From positions 56,088,237 to 56,152,236 of the forward strand of contig NC_088302.1 of assembly GCF_032854445.1 (NCBI RefSeq): a stretch of DNA of 64,000 bases. Reading direction: 5' to 3'. Source of the DNA: Liolophura sinensis. Taxonomy: Eukaryota > Mollusca > Polyplacophora > Chitonida > Chitonidae. The stretch's first letter is position 1; each line of letters begins with the position of its first letter. Both the position numbers and the translations under genes were made by a program. Below the pieces are notes generated by a model. That model did not search any database. It had not been told where the DNA came from and worked only from the letters and a program-made list of their open reading frames with translations. This document shows, piece by piece, positions 1 to 11,111 of the stretch.

Positions 1-270
1 AATGTGCAATATGTAAAAGGTCCCTGAATTTCGCTGGGGGGGGGGGGGGGGGGGTGCACACAGATGCCTGGGAAGGCCCGTAGATTCCCAAGGTACACCG
101 ATGTCTGGGAAGGCCCCTGGATTCCCATGGTACACGCTTGTCTGCTTCAGTAACCTAATGTTTAGAGCGTCCGCATAGAAGTCGGGAGACGTGGAAACAT
201 ACTCGAGTCGTGTCGTACCAAAGATTTGTTGTTGTCTCGCTTGACGCTCAGAAGTGAAACATTATAGAAA

Positions 271-529
271 TGGTGTAATGTATAATGTGAATGGGTGGGG
301 TGTCATGTCTGGTGTCTTTGGCAGAACTGGTGTAATGTATAATGTGAATGGGTGGGGTGTCATGTCTGGTGTCTTTGGCAGAACTGGTGTAATGTATAAT
401 GTGAATGAGTGGGGTGCCATGTCTGGTGCCTCTGGCAGAACTGGTGTAATGTATAATGTGAATGGGTGGGATGCCATGTCTGGTGCCTATGGCAGAACTG
501 GTGTAATGTATAATGTGAATGGATGGGGT
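271..529. repeat. 57-bp minisatellite, about 4.5 copies
   Basis: The unit includes GTGTAATGTATAATGTGAAT and GTGTCATGTCTGGTG. In reverse complement it matches the core of the 14.8-kb dispersed element (GACACCAGACATGACACC). The unit length is a multiple of three, so all frames stay open without coding meaning. Confidence 0.9.
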
Positions 530-632
530 TGACTCGCCCTGCCACAAGAACACACAGTATATCTTCACATACCTAATGACTCCTCGTTGTCATATGACTG
601 AAAAATGTTTTAGTGCGATGTAAAACCCCCAG

Positions 633-685
633 CATACATACATACACGCATACATACATAAATACACATACATACATACATACAG
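633..685. repeat. (CATA)n microsatellite
   Basis: An imperfect run of CATA/CACA tetranucleotides of about 53 bp. Confidence 0.9.
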
Positions 686-1090
686 ATGTATGTGAGGGTA
701 TCTACATTCCGCTTGTACACAGATGCCTGGGATGGCTCCCTAGTTCACAGATGCCTGGGAGGGGGTTAGCCTTGCTTGGTTCAGAATGGAGAGGTTTCTA
801 TCCCCAGGGGATGTTTCGACCATCTCGAAACCATTTTCAGATAAAAACAGCACATAGTACCCTGGTTAATAATGTAATCATAACGCTGATGCCATTCGTC
901 TTGCTTGTTTACAGTGACGTCAACGCTAAAGAGCACATTTGTTCGAGATGTTTACGGGCTTAGTCAACGGAAGTACCGCCCGGCATGAAAACACGTGGTT
1001 ACGGACACTTTCCGGTAATTTGGTGCTGTAAGTTCTGGGAAACAATTACACAGTTCCTGTCGATGGCGCTGTATACGTGTGACCCGTTTG

Positions 1091-1417
1091 CATGTCTGTA
1101 CAGCTGAACGCCCGCGCTTCTATTGTGGTTGGCATGTCTGCACAGCTGAACGCCCGCGCTTCTATTGTGGTGGGCATGTCTGCACAGCTGAACGCCCGCG
1201 CTTCTATTGTGGTGGGCATGTCTGCACAGCTGAACGCCCGCGCTTCTATTGTGGTGGGCATGTCTGCACAGCTGAACGCCCGCGCTTCTATTGTGGTGGG
1301 CATGTCTGCACAGCTGAACGCCCGCGCTTCTATTGTGGTGGGCATGTCTGCACAGCTGAACGCCCGCGCTTCTATTGTCGTGGGCATGTCTGCACAGCTG
1401 AACGCCCGCGCTTCTGT
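1091..1417. repeat. 42-bp minisatellite, about 7.8 near-identical copies
   Basis: The unit includes CATGTCTGCACAGCTGAACG and CCCGCGCTTCTATTGTGG. Internal copies differ at only one or two positions, so the array expanded recently or is being homogenised. The 42-bp period keeps frames open on both strands. I do not consider it coding. Confidence 0.95.
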
Positions 1418-1894
1418 TGCCGGACAGCTACTGTACCAGACTTACATCGCTGCAGGAGATTTTTACTTCACCGTTCAATAGAGACAGTTTTCAAACGCAG
1501 TGAAGGGAGTCACGCAGGAACGCCACAAAATAAGAGAGACAGAGGGATATCTATACTGTCCAGTTTACGTAAGACATAGTTTCATGTTTATTTACATTAA
1601 AGAATTGTTCTGATTAATCGGAAGTTATATTTGTAAAACGGCTATTAATATGTATTACTTTATTTTTATTTGCATGGTCAAACCATGCAACAAAGACCAT
1701 GCAAACCATGTAAATGACCACAAGAAGTCTTAACTTTTGCTAGCATGTTGTAACACTTGTCCATTTCTTCTTTCACGCTTTCCATTAATGGGTAACACGA
1801 AATCTCCGCTCAGTGTAACATCGACAACAATTTCCTAAGACAACTATTTTACACATTAAAACTACTTCTCACATTAAACAAGAGGAATGCCTTC

Positions 1895-1950
1895 ATTTTC
1901 ATATTCTTCCGAAATGGAAGTTGCGTGTTCAAATCCAGATCCGGTGAAAG
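1895..1950 (+). other. tRNA-like B-box remnant
   Basis: GCGTGTTCAAATCCAGATCC contains a good RNA polymerase III B-box (GTTCAAATCC). No full cloverleaf is visible. It is probably part of a decayed SINE next to the LINE fragment. Confidence 0.3.
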
Positions 1951-2037
1951 CAAATATCTTAAAATTAGCCATTTTTTGTATTTCCCTCGATTCGCCAGCT
2001 ATAGTTGACATAAGACTATGGTTCAGGTACTAATAGA

Positions 2038-2098
2038 CGGGTGTAGGTATGAAGTGAACGGCTGGGTAGTGCGTCATGTGTGGCGTTTTCAAGAGCAG
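2038..2098. repeat. Single diverged copy of the 57-bp unit
   Basis: GGGTGTAGGTATGAAGTGAA, then GTGCGTCATGTGTGGCG and AGAGCAGAAG align along one full unit of the array at 0.27 kb with many substitutions. It is directly upstream of the reverse transcriptase fragment. Confidence 0.5.
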
Positions 2099-2117
2099 AA
2101 GCACTGTAAATACGGGG

Positions 2118-2243
2118 CACAACGACATATTAGTGTTTAAAACAGGTAAAGCTACACCTATATTTAAATCTGGACGCGAAGGCCGTGGAGTGCCACAGGG
2201 CTTCATATTTGGACCCATACTCTTCTTTTATCTATATCACTGG
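2118..2243 (+). pseudogene. Non-LTR reverse transcriptase fragment, internally deleted
   Basis: One plus-strand frame reads KATPIFKSGRE, then RGVPQGFIFGPILFF, then YLYH. Motifs like PIFKSG and GVPQGSxLGPxLF are both characteristic of LINE reverse transcriptases but normally lie far apart. Here they are directly joined, so the central part is deleted. The catalytic YxDD region is absent. This is a dead remnant. Confidence 0.6.
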
Positions 2244-2684
2244 TAACTTTTCTCCTCTTCTCAACTTAATTCTATTTTTTTAATTACACTTGCCTCTTTC
2301 TTTGTTGGATTGTAACACTGAGGAAGTTATTAATATTGGGGCGTGTGCTGGAGTCAGTTCATTGCTGGCTACATTTCAATAAGCTTTACACTCGATAGAA
2401 AGAAAACTAAATGCACGATCAATAAACTGTGCAAGAAATTTTTTTCTTCAGATATCATGGAGGTAAAAATACCTAACTATGAAATTGAATTAGAACCTGA
2501 ATTCTTTTCTTTCACGTTGTGTTCAACAAAAGTTTGTCACACACATCACATATTAGATATATTTCAAATAAACTTTCGCGCGGCATAGGAACTGCAAGAT
2601 GCATAAAGAATTTAAATAACAGAAAAAACCCTATTGCCCTGATTATCCTCATTTTATCGTATCTTTTCTGTGCTAAGACCGTGC

Positions 2685-2827
2685 GGGGTAACGTCTGTAG
2701 CACTCACTACGCCAGTGCTCTGCGGGCTAACATCTGTAAGCACCCACTACGCCAGAACTCTGCCGGCTAACATCTGAATCATCCACTAGGCTAATGCTCT
2801 GAGGAGTAACATCTGTAGCACCCACTA
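2685..2827. repeat. Roughly 40-43-bp repeat, 3-4 degenerate copies
   Basis: GCTAACATCTGTA, then CACCCACTACGCCAG and a GCTCTGCGGG-like end recur three to four times with substitutions. Confidence 0.75.
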
Positions 2828-3099
2828 AACGCTTTTGAATATTTCGCAAAATCGTGCAATTAGTAAAATCACTACAAGATTTTTCCATATCTTACCTTTA
2901 TTCCAGCAAGTAAATACTCTTGCTATTTTCAACTCAGCATGTTCTCTTGTCTCCAGATTGTTAAAGCTCATATATAGTCCCTTCAACCTTCCAGCACTAA
3001 GATGTTTAAAACATCTTAAAAAAATCCACAGGGCTTTCACGAAAACTTTACCTCTGCATTTGATCCATTTTAAAGGCCTACCAGAAAGGAAAGGAGTTT

Positions 3100-3207
3100 C
3101 CCCTCTGTCCGGTTTCCTCCCACAATAATGCTGGCCGCTGTCGAATAAGTGAAATATTCTTGAGTACGGCGTAAAACACCAATGAAAGAAATAAATAAAA
3201 ATAAACA
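3100..3207 (+). mobile_element. SINE tail fragment
   Basis: A plus-strand 3' part of the same SINE: CCGGTTTCCTCCCAC, TGCTGGCCGC, GAGTACGGCGTAAAACACC and an AAATAAATAAAA tail. The head and upstream body are absent. Confidence 0.7.
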
Positions 3208-4164
3208 CAGAATGAAAATTGCCACTTCTCATTTCTTATTTCAGATAATATTAAAGAGAAACACTTGAGTAATATTGCGGATAACAGTGATTTCCGCTCA
3301 TACGCTGTTACTATCAGTCAGCCCCGTTTCTTTTCTCCACATAGGCTTTATTTCCCGCCTCTTACTCACTTACATGTTTATTTGACACTTTAAATGCTTT
3401 TTGCTATCTTGCTTGTTGTATTTGTAATGTATGAAATTCTTGTCTTATACTGACTGTTACTGAATAAAGAATAAATTATCTCAAAGAATGTGGCTACGTT
3501 TTTGACAACTTGTAGAGTTATGAACAGTACTAAGTCCCATAAATTTGGACGTAGCGTTTTCTATCCGGTTTGATTTTACATTGGAACGGTTATACATTTG
3601 GACAGTATATCTGTTATTGTGACGATATTCTTTCGGCATGACTGTAGGTCTAACGTTCGCTCTCCTGTCATTGTAGTTCTATTACATCTGACACACAAGG
3701 CTGATTAAACATGATTAAACCTTAAGTATAGGACGTGCAACTGACATTAAGTGAAATGACTGTTAGTCATGATGTGTGTTGTGGTTCAGCGAACAACGGT
3801 GAACATGGACTGATTCATTAAAATACCGAAAGATACCAGTACCGAAGATTTTGGCCAAAAATCAACATTCGCTATCCAATTGACATTTTCTGTATTCACC
3901 AAGAATAGCTCAAAGTATTGTCGTATAGTAAATATCAGAATCTTACCTGTGTTATTTATATTGTTAAAATGATTCTAAAGTTTGTAAAAATTTCACGAAT
4001 TAGATTAACTTTATTACCGAGCGGATACACGTGCACAGATGAGGCCAATACTGAGATAGGATGAGGTAAAATGTAATTGTTTTGTGTGTGTGTCGAATCA
4101 GAGAAGAGCACGAGCATGGTTTGTGTAAAAGTTCATGTATATCTGGTTGTACTTGACAACATCA

Positions 4165-5265
4165 TAGTTATGGTCTGGATAAAACTGAAAACAGAATGAA
4201 TATGTTCTGAGAAAACAAGGGAACAACATGAATATGTTCTTCCTGAACCGGAGAACAACATGAGAATAGTTTGGAGTGAACCGGAAGCCAGCATGAGTAT
4301 GATCTCTGTGAACCGTAAACCAGCATGAATACGGTTTGTACGAACATGAGGACAGCATGAATACGGTTTGTACGGACATGAGAACATCATGAATACGGTT
4401 TGTATGAACATGAGAACATCATGAATACTGTCTGTTTGAACAAGAAACTGCATGAATACATTCGTTATGAACATGAAAACAGCATGAATACAGTCTGTGC
4501 GAACAAGAAACTGTATGAATAAGGTCTGTATGAACATGAGTGAGTGAATACTTGGGGTTTAACGTCATACTTAGCAATTTTTCAGCCATATGCCGACGAA
4601 GGAGTCCTGGACCTACCGCCCCCAAAGTGGACGCTCTACTAACTGAGCCTTTGGGACCGGTGTATGAGAACAGCATGGATACGGTCTTTGTGGACATGAG
4701 AACAGCATAAATACGGCCTGTACGAACATGAAAACAGCAGGAATACGGTTTCTGTGAAGAAGAAACAGCATGAATATGGTCTGTATGAACATGAGAACAG
4801 CATTAATACGGTCTGTACCAACATGAGAACAGCATTAATACGGTCGGTACGAACATGAAAACAGCCTGAATATGGTCTCTGTAAAGAAGAAACAACATGA
4901 ATATGGTCTGTATGAACATGAGAACAGTCTGAATATGGTCTGTATGAACATGACGACAGCATGAGAATGGTTTGTATGAACCTGAGAACAGCATGAACAT
5001 GGTCTGTATCAGCATGAGGACAGCCTGAATATGGTCTGTATGAGCATGAGAACAGCCTGAATATGGCCTGTATGAACATGAGGACAGCCTGAACATGGTC
5101 TGTATCAACATGAGGACAGCCTGAATATGGCCTGTATGAACATGAAAACAGCATGAATACGGTCTCTGTAAAGAAGAAACAGCATGAATATGGTCTGTAT
5201 GAACCTGAGAACAGCATGAATATGTTGTTTATGAACATGAGAGCAGCATGAATATGGTCTGTGTA
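4165..5265. repeat. 33-bp minisatellite, about 30 copies, split by an insertion
   Basis: The unit includes GAACATGAGAACAGCATGAA and TACGGTCTGTAT, with a variant carrying GTAAAGAAGAAAC. It is interrupted at 4,538-4,660 by a dispersed element. The 33-bp period produces a 218-residue minus-strand open frame rich in Tyr/Pro/Ser/Cys. That frame shows no non-repetitive domain. Confidence 0.9.
4538..4660 (+). mobile_element. Copy of the TTTAACGTCGT-type element inside a 33-bp minisatellite
   Basis: GAGTGAGTGAATACTTGG, TTTAACGTCATACTTAGC and TTTTTCAGCCATATG match the leader of the 14.8-kb element. It is followed by a unique segment ending near TTTGGGACCGG. The 33-bp tandem repeat is interrupted here and resumes directly afterwards, so the element was inserted into the array or the array grew around it. 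Confidence 0.6.
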
Positions 5266-5299
5266 AACTGTACTGAGTTTGGGGCTTAAAAGCACTTAT

Positions 5300-7221
5300 T
5301 TTCTTCGATTACTATATGATTGTAGCGGTTTGCCCTTAGTAAACAGTGTTCTTTATAAAGCTACTGGTCCACTATGCAGTTTTTTCTTCCGAAACCGTTA
5401 ATTAACTGAGCTCATTTTGTTTACACATTACACAAGAGAATTTTGTACTTCACTAATCTTTCAGCGATGGATTGATAAAATAAGAAAAGGTACAATACCC
5501 CAGTCAATCGGCTGTCACTTCGATGCATTTTTCACACGATTTTTCTACCCTAACCCAGGACTGAGAACTGCAGGAACGGTTTATCCCTCTCGCTGTTGCG
5601 TAAATGGACAGTATAACAGGTTAAACACTAAACTCCAGTTTAAATTACTCTTATTAGTTATTAGGTGAAAACAAAGACAACCTTGACTGGAGCAATCGTT
5701 ATCTGAGGAGAGTTTTGGAAGTCTGCTCTTCGTTCAATGTCCAATTGAACGTTTACACATTACACAAGCTTTATTTTATGAAGAGGTAGAAAAACCACAC
5801 AATCGCCCTGCGCAAGATGTGGGCATAGTTATGACATACTCAAAGGCCTTTTCAGCTGTTATCAGGTCTTTCTTAAAGATAAGCAGACAAGGTCGATTGA
5901 ATATGGATTACAGTCTTAACTAAAAGAGCCGAACGTCTTGTGACGTGAAACCCTACGAGCGACATCATGTGAAGTGTTGGCTCTGTGTACATGTAGTAGC
6001 GCCACGTCTGAATTTCGATTGATGCGCATTACCTAACTAAATGGGCCACATTACCTTTCTCCGCAAGACAGATTTTCGTAACGTCTAATTGAGACGGTGT
6101 GCGATCTTATCTCAGATTTATTTTTTTTACTCTACACCTTCATTGTAGTCAGACTGGCTTGCACTTTAACATCTTGAACTTTTACCATGAACAGAAACGG
6201 CATCGTACTACAAAAGAATGGAATAAAACGTTTATTTTCCAAATATTGCCAGATACTCAGACAACATACAATTTCTGGAATTCACACGGTAAAACATTGG
6301 TATCAACAATTCATCTATAACAAAAATAAAATCATCGACAATGTATGGGCCATACAACACCTACAATTATATATAATACTTCTTAAATAGTCCTGACGTA
6401 GAGGTGCTATGGGGTTATCTTCAGCCCAGAAAAGGAAACACGACGTCCAGCGGTATCCATGAGGCCTCATTAACACGGAAAAGCGCGGTTTGAACACCGA
6501 ATTATATATGTTATAACTGGTTATATAAATATCAATCTAACTAATGATCCATTCCCCCTTTACGAGTACAATTATAGTCAGATAATACAAAGTTATCAAT
6601 ACAGCGTTCGCCAACGGACTAAACCCGACAGATAAATCCAAGCAAGACTCCGAGAATGCATGGCTATAACCGAACCTTCGGCTACATTCTGAATAGTTGC
6701 ATTTACGCCAACTGTTCTTGAACCACGTGCTTTGCTAGGCACGTCAACCTTATGTGCCACAAAAAAAGGTTTTGTCAGTACCCAAAAAAGTCTGACTTCC
6801 TGCCATCTTGTCGTCCACATTGCCTATCGCAGCATCCATGATGTACATCTACGTAGTCTATTCCTATACGTTTTGGCTATTCGTACAGCCGACCGACGGG
6901 GGTTGGGGGGGGGGGCTTGCAACAGAGTCAGGTGATTCAAAAATGGCGGATGACGATGTTAGGAAGCTGTCGATGCGCCAATTCATCAGAGTTAATTGAA
7001 ATGTTAAAGTCTTCAGTGTTCACGGGAAGCAAACTAATGCGAAGGTAGAATTATTTAGTAAAACCGAGAGTACAGATTATGATAGCTGAGCTGAGAAAAA
7101 TAGGAGACAGAAATCAGATGTAGTAAGCCCCTCTGCGCGCATGTTTGTACATTGTGGACATGAAGAAGTAAATGTACTAGCAGCTGTCGCCAACAAAAAA
7201 TCACACCGAATAATTCGCTGC
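5300..7221. other. Unassigned sequence
   Basis: No exon of the main gene, tandem array or recognisable transposon was found. Two A/T-rich short open frames at 6.1-6.4 kb look like chance. A G-run with ACGGGGGTTGGGG lies at 6.9 kb, followed by a possible decayed coding stretch from 6,943. Confidence 0.6.
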
Positions 7222-7827
7222 TAATGACTCTCTTTTACAGAACTGCATGGTAATTACACCGCTAGACTCATCTTCAGAAATGCAGAACTACTTGATAACT
7301 ACGGCACTTGGATCCTCGCCTGAAATATAGAACTACGTTGATAATCTCTTCTCTCATACAGAACTACCTGGTAAATACGTTGCTAATCTCTTCATTTCAT
7401 GTACAGAACTACCTGTTAACTACGTTGCTAATCTCATCACTTCATATACAGAACTGTGGTAACTACATGTACATTGCTAATCTCTTCTCTTGATACTCAG
7501 AACTACATGGTAACTACGTTGGTAATCTCATCACTTCATCCACAGAACTACGTATTACAACGTTGCTACTCTCTTCTCTTGATATACCGAACCACGTATA
7601 AGTGGTAACTACGTCGCTAGTACCCTTTCCTGATATACAGAATTAGTGTACGTGGTAACTACATTGCGGAACTCTCTATTTTCGTACAGATCTACATGGC
7701 AACTACTTTGCTAATTTCTTGCTGTACAAAACTACGTGGTAACTGAGTTGCTTATATCTTCTCTTGATATACAGAACTACATGGTAACTACGTCGCTAGT
7801 ACGTCGCTAGTTTCCTCTCCTGATATA
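7222..7827. repeat. Roughly 45-55-bp minisatellite, about 12 degenerate copies
   Basis: ACAGAACTACATGGTAAC, ACGTTGCTAATCTCTTC and TTGATATAC recur with variable spacing. The array starts about 65 bp downstream (in gene direction) of exon 21. It supplies the stop codon that would end an unspliced exon 21 reading frame. Confidence 0.85.
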
Positions 7828-7892
7828 TTTTTCTCTTCTCCACTGTTCTCACTAAAATCTTCGACGTCGCCGGAAAATTCCTCGATGTTTAC

Positions 7893-8071
7893 GTCACACT
7901 CTTCTACGGAGTTAGCTCCCCCTGACACGGAGGTTGTCCAGCCGTCAGGACAGGGCAGACAACGAGAAGACCCCACGTGCTTCTGGTATGACCCCAGGGG
8001 GCAAGGTAAACAGCCTTGGGGGCCACTTTTATTGGACGGAGATTTCCGGAACCACCCCGATGGACACTGGA
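7893..8071 (-). CDS. Exon 21: GCC2/GCC3 (ephrin-receptor-like) module 3, 3' boundary uncertain
   Basis: The acceptor is tttctgtttccag|TCCAGTG in phase 1. The translation begins VQCPSGWFRKSP, then GCLPCPLGSYQ, then RCLPCPDGWTT and GGANSVEEC. The CPxGxF, CxPCPxGxYQ and CPxGxTTxxxGAxSxxxC pattern is diagnostic for GCC2/GCC3, and this copy is longer than exons 6 and 13. I place the donor at TGTGAC|GTAAAC, which is phase 0 and unlike every other junction. Without splicing the frame continues as a Glu/Asp-rich tail to a stop at about 7,788, inside a tandem repeat. The true 3' end is therefore open. Confidence 0.8.
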
Positions 8072-8507
8072 CTGGAAACAGAAATTCACTTTTCTAAGCA
8101 ACTTAAAACATATACGTGGTTCAAGACGATACAAATACATTGAACACAGTGGGTAACTTCATTAGTTTCCCGCTACACAAGGACATCCAAACTTTTCTGC
8201 TAAAAGTCTGATGAAAAGTCTTTCTGGAATGTGGCATTCCAGAAAGCATAATAGACAACATTACAGATCTATGTATTGAATTTTTTCACAGAAAATGATT
8301 GGCAAGAATCCAGGAAATCCTAGTTTTCAGGTTAATATTAAAATACACAAAGGATATAGTCTTGACTGAAGGGCATTTCTTACCTTCTGGAGAAGGTATA
8401 AACTAATGCCATTGTTTTTGCATGGCCTGGATAACCACTGATCCTCCCCCTTAACACAGGACATTGGAGCCTTCGGTAAGTAAACAATTACTCACCAGAT
8501 TGCTAAC

Positions 8508-8655
8508 GACATCAATGAACTGGACAGACAACATCAATGAACTGGACAGACAACATCAATGAACTGGACAGACGACATCAATGAACTGGACAGACAACAT
8601 CAATGAACTGGACAGACAACATCAATGAACTGGACAGACGATATCAATGAACTGG
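8508..8655. repeat. 22-bp minisatellite, about 6.5 copies
   Basis: ACATCAATGAACTGGACAGA repeats almost perfectly in the intron between exons 20 and 21. The last unit is 20 bp from the exon 20 donor. Confidence 0.95.
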
Positions 8656-8675
8656 ACTGCACACAGTTTACTTAC

Positions 8676-8744
8676 CACAGGAGGAGATGTTGGCTCTGTA
8701 CTCGGACCCGTTCTCGCATCCCTCGCTGTCTTGATGGTGCACAC
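8676..8744 (-). CDS. Exon 20: 23-residue linker exon leading into GCC2/GCC3 module 3
   Basis: A 69-bp exon. The acceptor has a strong pyrimidine tract (ccctttctcttcccgtag) and the donor is TGTG|GTAAGT. Both ends are phase 1. The translation (G)VHHQDSEGC-ENGSEY...SSC has two cysteines and joins exon 21 to give SSC-G-VQCPSG. The strong splice sites and matching phase support a real exon, but its short length gives little homology signal. Read-through of its donor meets a stop (GGT AAG TAA). Confidence 0.7.
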
Positions 8745-8798
8745 CTACGGGAAGAGAAAGGGAAATCTGTGTCCGGGAAATTTGTGAAGGACTTGTGC

Positions 8799-10914
8799 GT
8801 CACTAAAACCAGGGCTCGGTAACAAGTGTGCTCAGCATGGGTCACAAACACCAGGGCTCAGTAACAAGTGTGTTTAACATGGGTCACGAACACCAGGTGT
8901 AGGTAACTAGTGTGTTCAGCATGGGTCGCGAACGCAAGGTGTTGGTAACAAATCTGCCTAGCATGGGTCAATAACACCAGGGCTCGGTAACAAGTATGTT
9001 TAACATGGGTCACGAACACCAGGTGTAGATAACTAGTGTCTTCAGCATGGGTCGCGAAAGCAAGGTGTAGGTAACAAATCTGCCTAGCATGGGTCACTAA
9101 CACCAGGGATCGGTAACAAGTGTGTTTAACATGGGTCACGAACACCAGGTGTAGGTAACAAGTGTGCTCAGCATGGGTCACGAACACCATGGTTCGGTAA
9201 CAAGTGTGTTTAACATGGGTCACGAACACCAGGTGTAGGTAACAAGTGTGCTCAGCATGGGTCACGAACACCAGATGTAGGTAACAAATCTGCCTAGCAT
9301 GGGTCACGAACACCGGGTTTAGGTAACAAATCTGCCTAGCATGGGTCTCTAACACCAGGGCTCGGTAACAAGTGTGTTTAACATGGGTCACAATCACAAG
9401 GTGTAGATAACTAGTGTGTTCAGCATGGGTCGCAAACGCAATGTGTAAGTAACAAATCTGCCTAGCATGAGTCACGAACACCATGGCTCGGTAACAAGTG
9501 TGTTTAACATGGGTCACGAAAACCAGAGGTAGGTAACAAGTGTGCTCAGCATGGGTCACCAACGCAAGGTGTTGGTAACAAATCTGTCTAGCATGGGTCA
9601 CTAACAACAGGGGTTGGTAACAAGTGTGTTTAACATGGGTCACGAACACCAGAGGTAGGTAACAAGTGTGCTCAGCATGGGGCACGAACACCTGGGCTCG
9701 GTAACAAGTGTGTTTAACATGGGTCACAATCACAAGGTGTAGATAACTAGTGTGTTCAGCATGGGTCGCAAACGCAATGTGTAAGTAACAAATCTGCCTA
9801 GCATGAGTCACGAACACCATGGCTCGGTAACAAGTGTGTTTAACATGGGTCACGAACACCAGAGGTAGGTAACAAGTGTGCTCAGCATGGGTCACTGACA
9901 TCAGATGTAGGTAACAAGTGTGCTCAGCATGGGTCACGAACACCGGGTGTAGGTAACAAGTGTGCTCAGCATGGGTCACTGACATCAGATGTAGGTAACA
10001 AGTGTGCTCAGCATGGGTCACGAACACCGGGTGTAGGTAACAAGTGTGCTCAGCATGGGTCACTGACATCAGATGTAGGTAACAACTGTGCTCAGCATGG
10101 GTCACGAACACCGGGTGTAGGTAACAAGTGTGCTCAGCATGGGGCGCTGACACCAGGTGTAGGTAACAAGTGTGCTCAGCATGGGTCACTAACACCAGGG
10201 ATCGGTAACAAGTGTGCTCAGCATGGGTCACGAACACCGGGTGTAGGTAACAAGTGTGCTCAGCATGGGGCACTAACACCAGGGATCGGTAACATGAGTG
10301 ACTAGCACGGCCCACTAACACCAGGGGTTGGTAAGAAGTGATGTCATTAATATGAGGGGTCTGTGACAAGTGTGCCTAGCGTGGGTCACTAACATCTGGG
10401 TCGGTAACAAATGTGCCTAACATAGGTCACTAATATCGGGGCTCTGTTACAAGTGTGTCTAGCATGGGTCACTAGCATCAGAGGTCTATTACAAGTGTGT
10501 TTAGCATGGTTCTTTAATATCAGAGGTCTGTTACAGGTGTGTCTAGCATGGGTCACTTATAGCAGGGGTCGGTAACAAGTGTGTCTAGTATGGGGCACTA
10601 ACATCAGGGGTCTATTACAAGTGTGTCTAGCATGGGTCACTAATATCAGGGGTCTATTACAAATGTGCCTAGCATGGGTCATCAACATCAGGGTTCTGTA
10701 ACAAGTGTGCCTAGCATGGGTCACTTATATCAGGGGTCAGTAACAAGTGTGCTTTGCATGGGTCACCAATATCAGGGACCTGTTACAAGTGTGTCTATCA
10801 TGGGTCACTAATATCAGTGGTCTGTTACAAGTGTGTCTACCTTGGGTCACCAATATCAGGGACCTGTTACAAGTGTGCCTACCATGGGTCATCAATATCA
10901 GTGACCTGTTACAA
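8799..10914. repeat. 42-bp minisatellite, about 50 copies
   Basis: The unit includes GGTAACAAGTGTGCTCAGCA and TGGGTCACGAACACC. It fills most of the intron between exons 19 and 20. Sub-blocks of several units are themselves repeated, for example the blocks near 9.4 and 9.75 kb. The 42-bp period gives a 503-residue minus-strand frame with a 14-residue period, which I reject as a gene. Confidence 0.95.
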
Positions 10915-11111
10915 TTAAAGTGGCTGTTATGATACTCACCGAAGCAGGTCATATCTTTGTTTCACGGGAAGCCAAAGCCTGCTCTGGTATTTACCTTTTG
11001 CTAATGTATGTGGAACTGAATATTTCACGTACATAGCCATGGTGGGATTGTTAGGTAGAGACAGTGTATGAGAGGTGACCTGGGTAAAAAGCTACCCGAA
11101 CTACCTAAATT

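Noticed and set aside
4639-5295. 218-residue minus-strand frame rich in Cys, Ser and Tyr.
   Set aside because: Entirely the 33-bp minisatellite. Cysteine spacing follows the repeat, not a known domain.
8858-10369. 503-residue minus-strand open frame with a 14-residue period (THAEHTCYLHL-like).
   Set aside because: It lies wholly inside a 42-bp minisatellite within an intron. The frame stays open because 42 is a multiple of three. There is no non-repetitive sequence, signal peptide or splice support.
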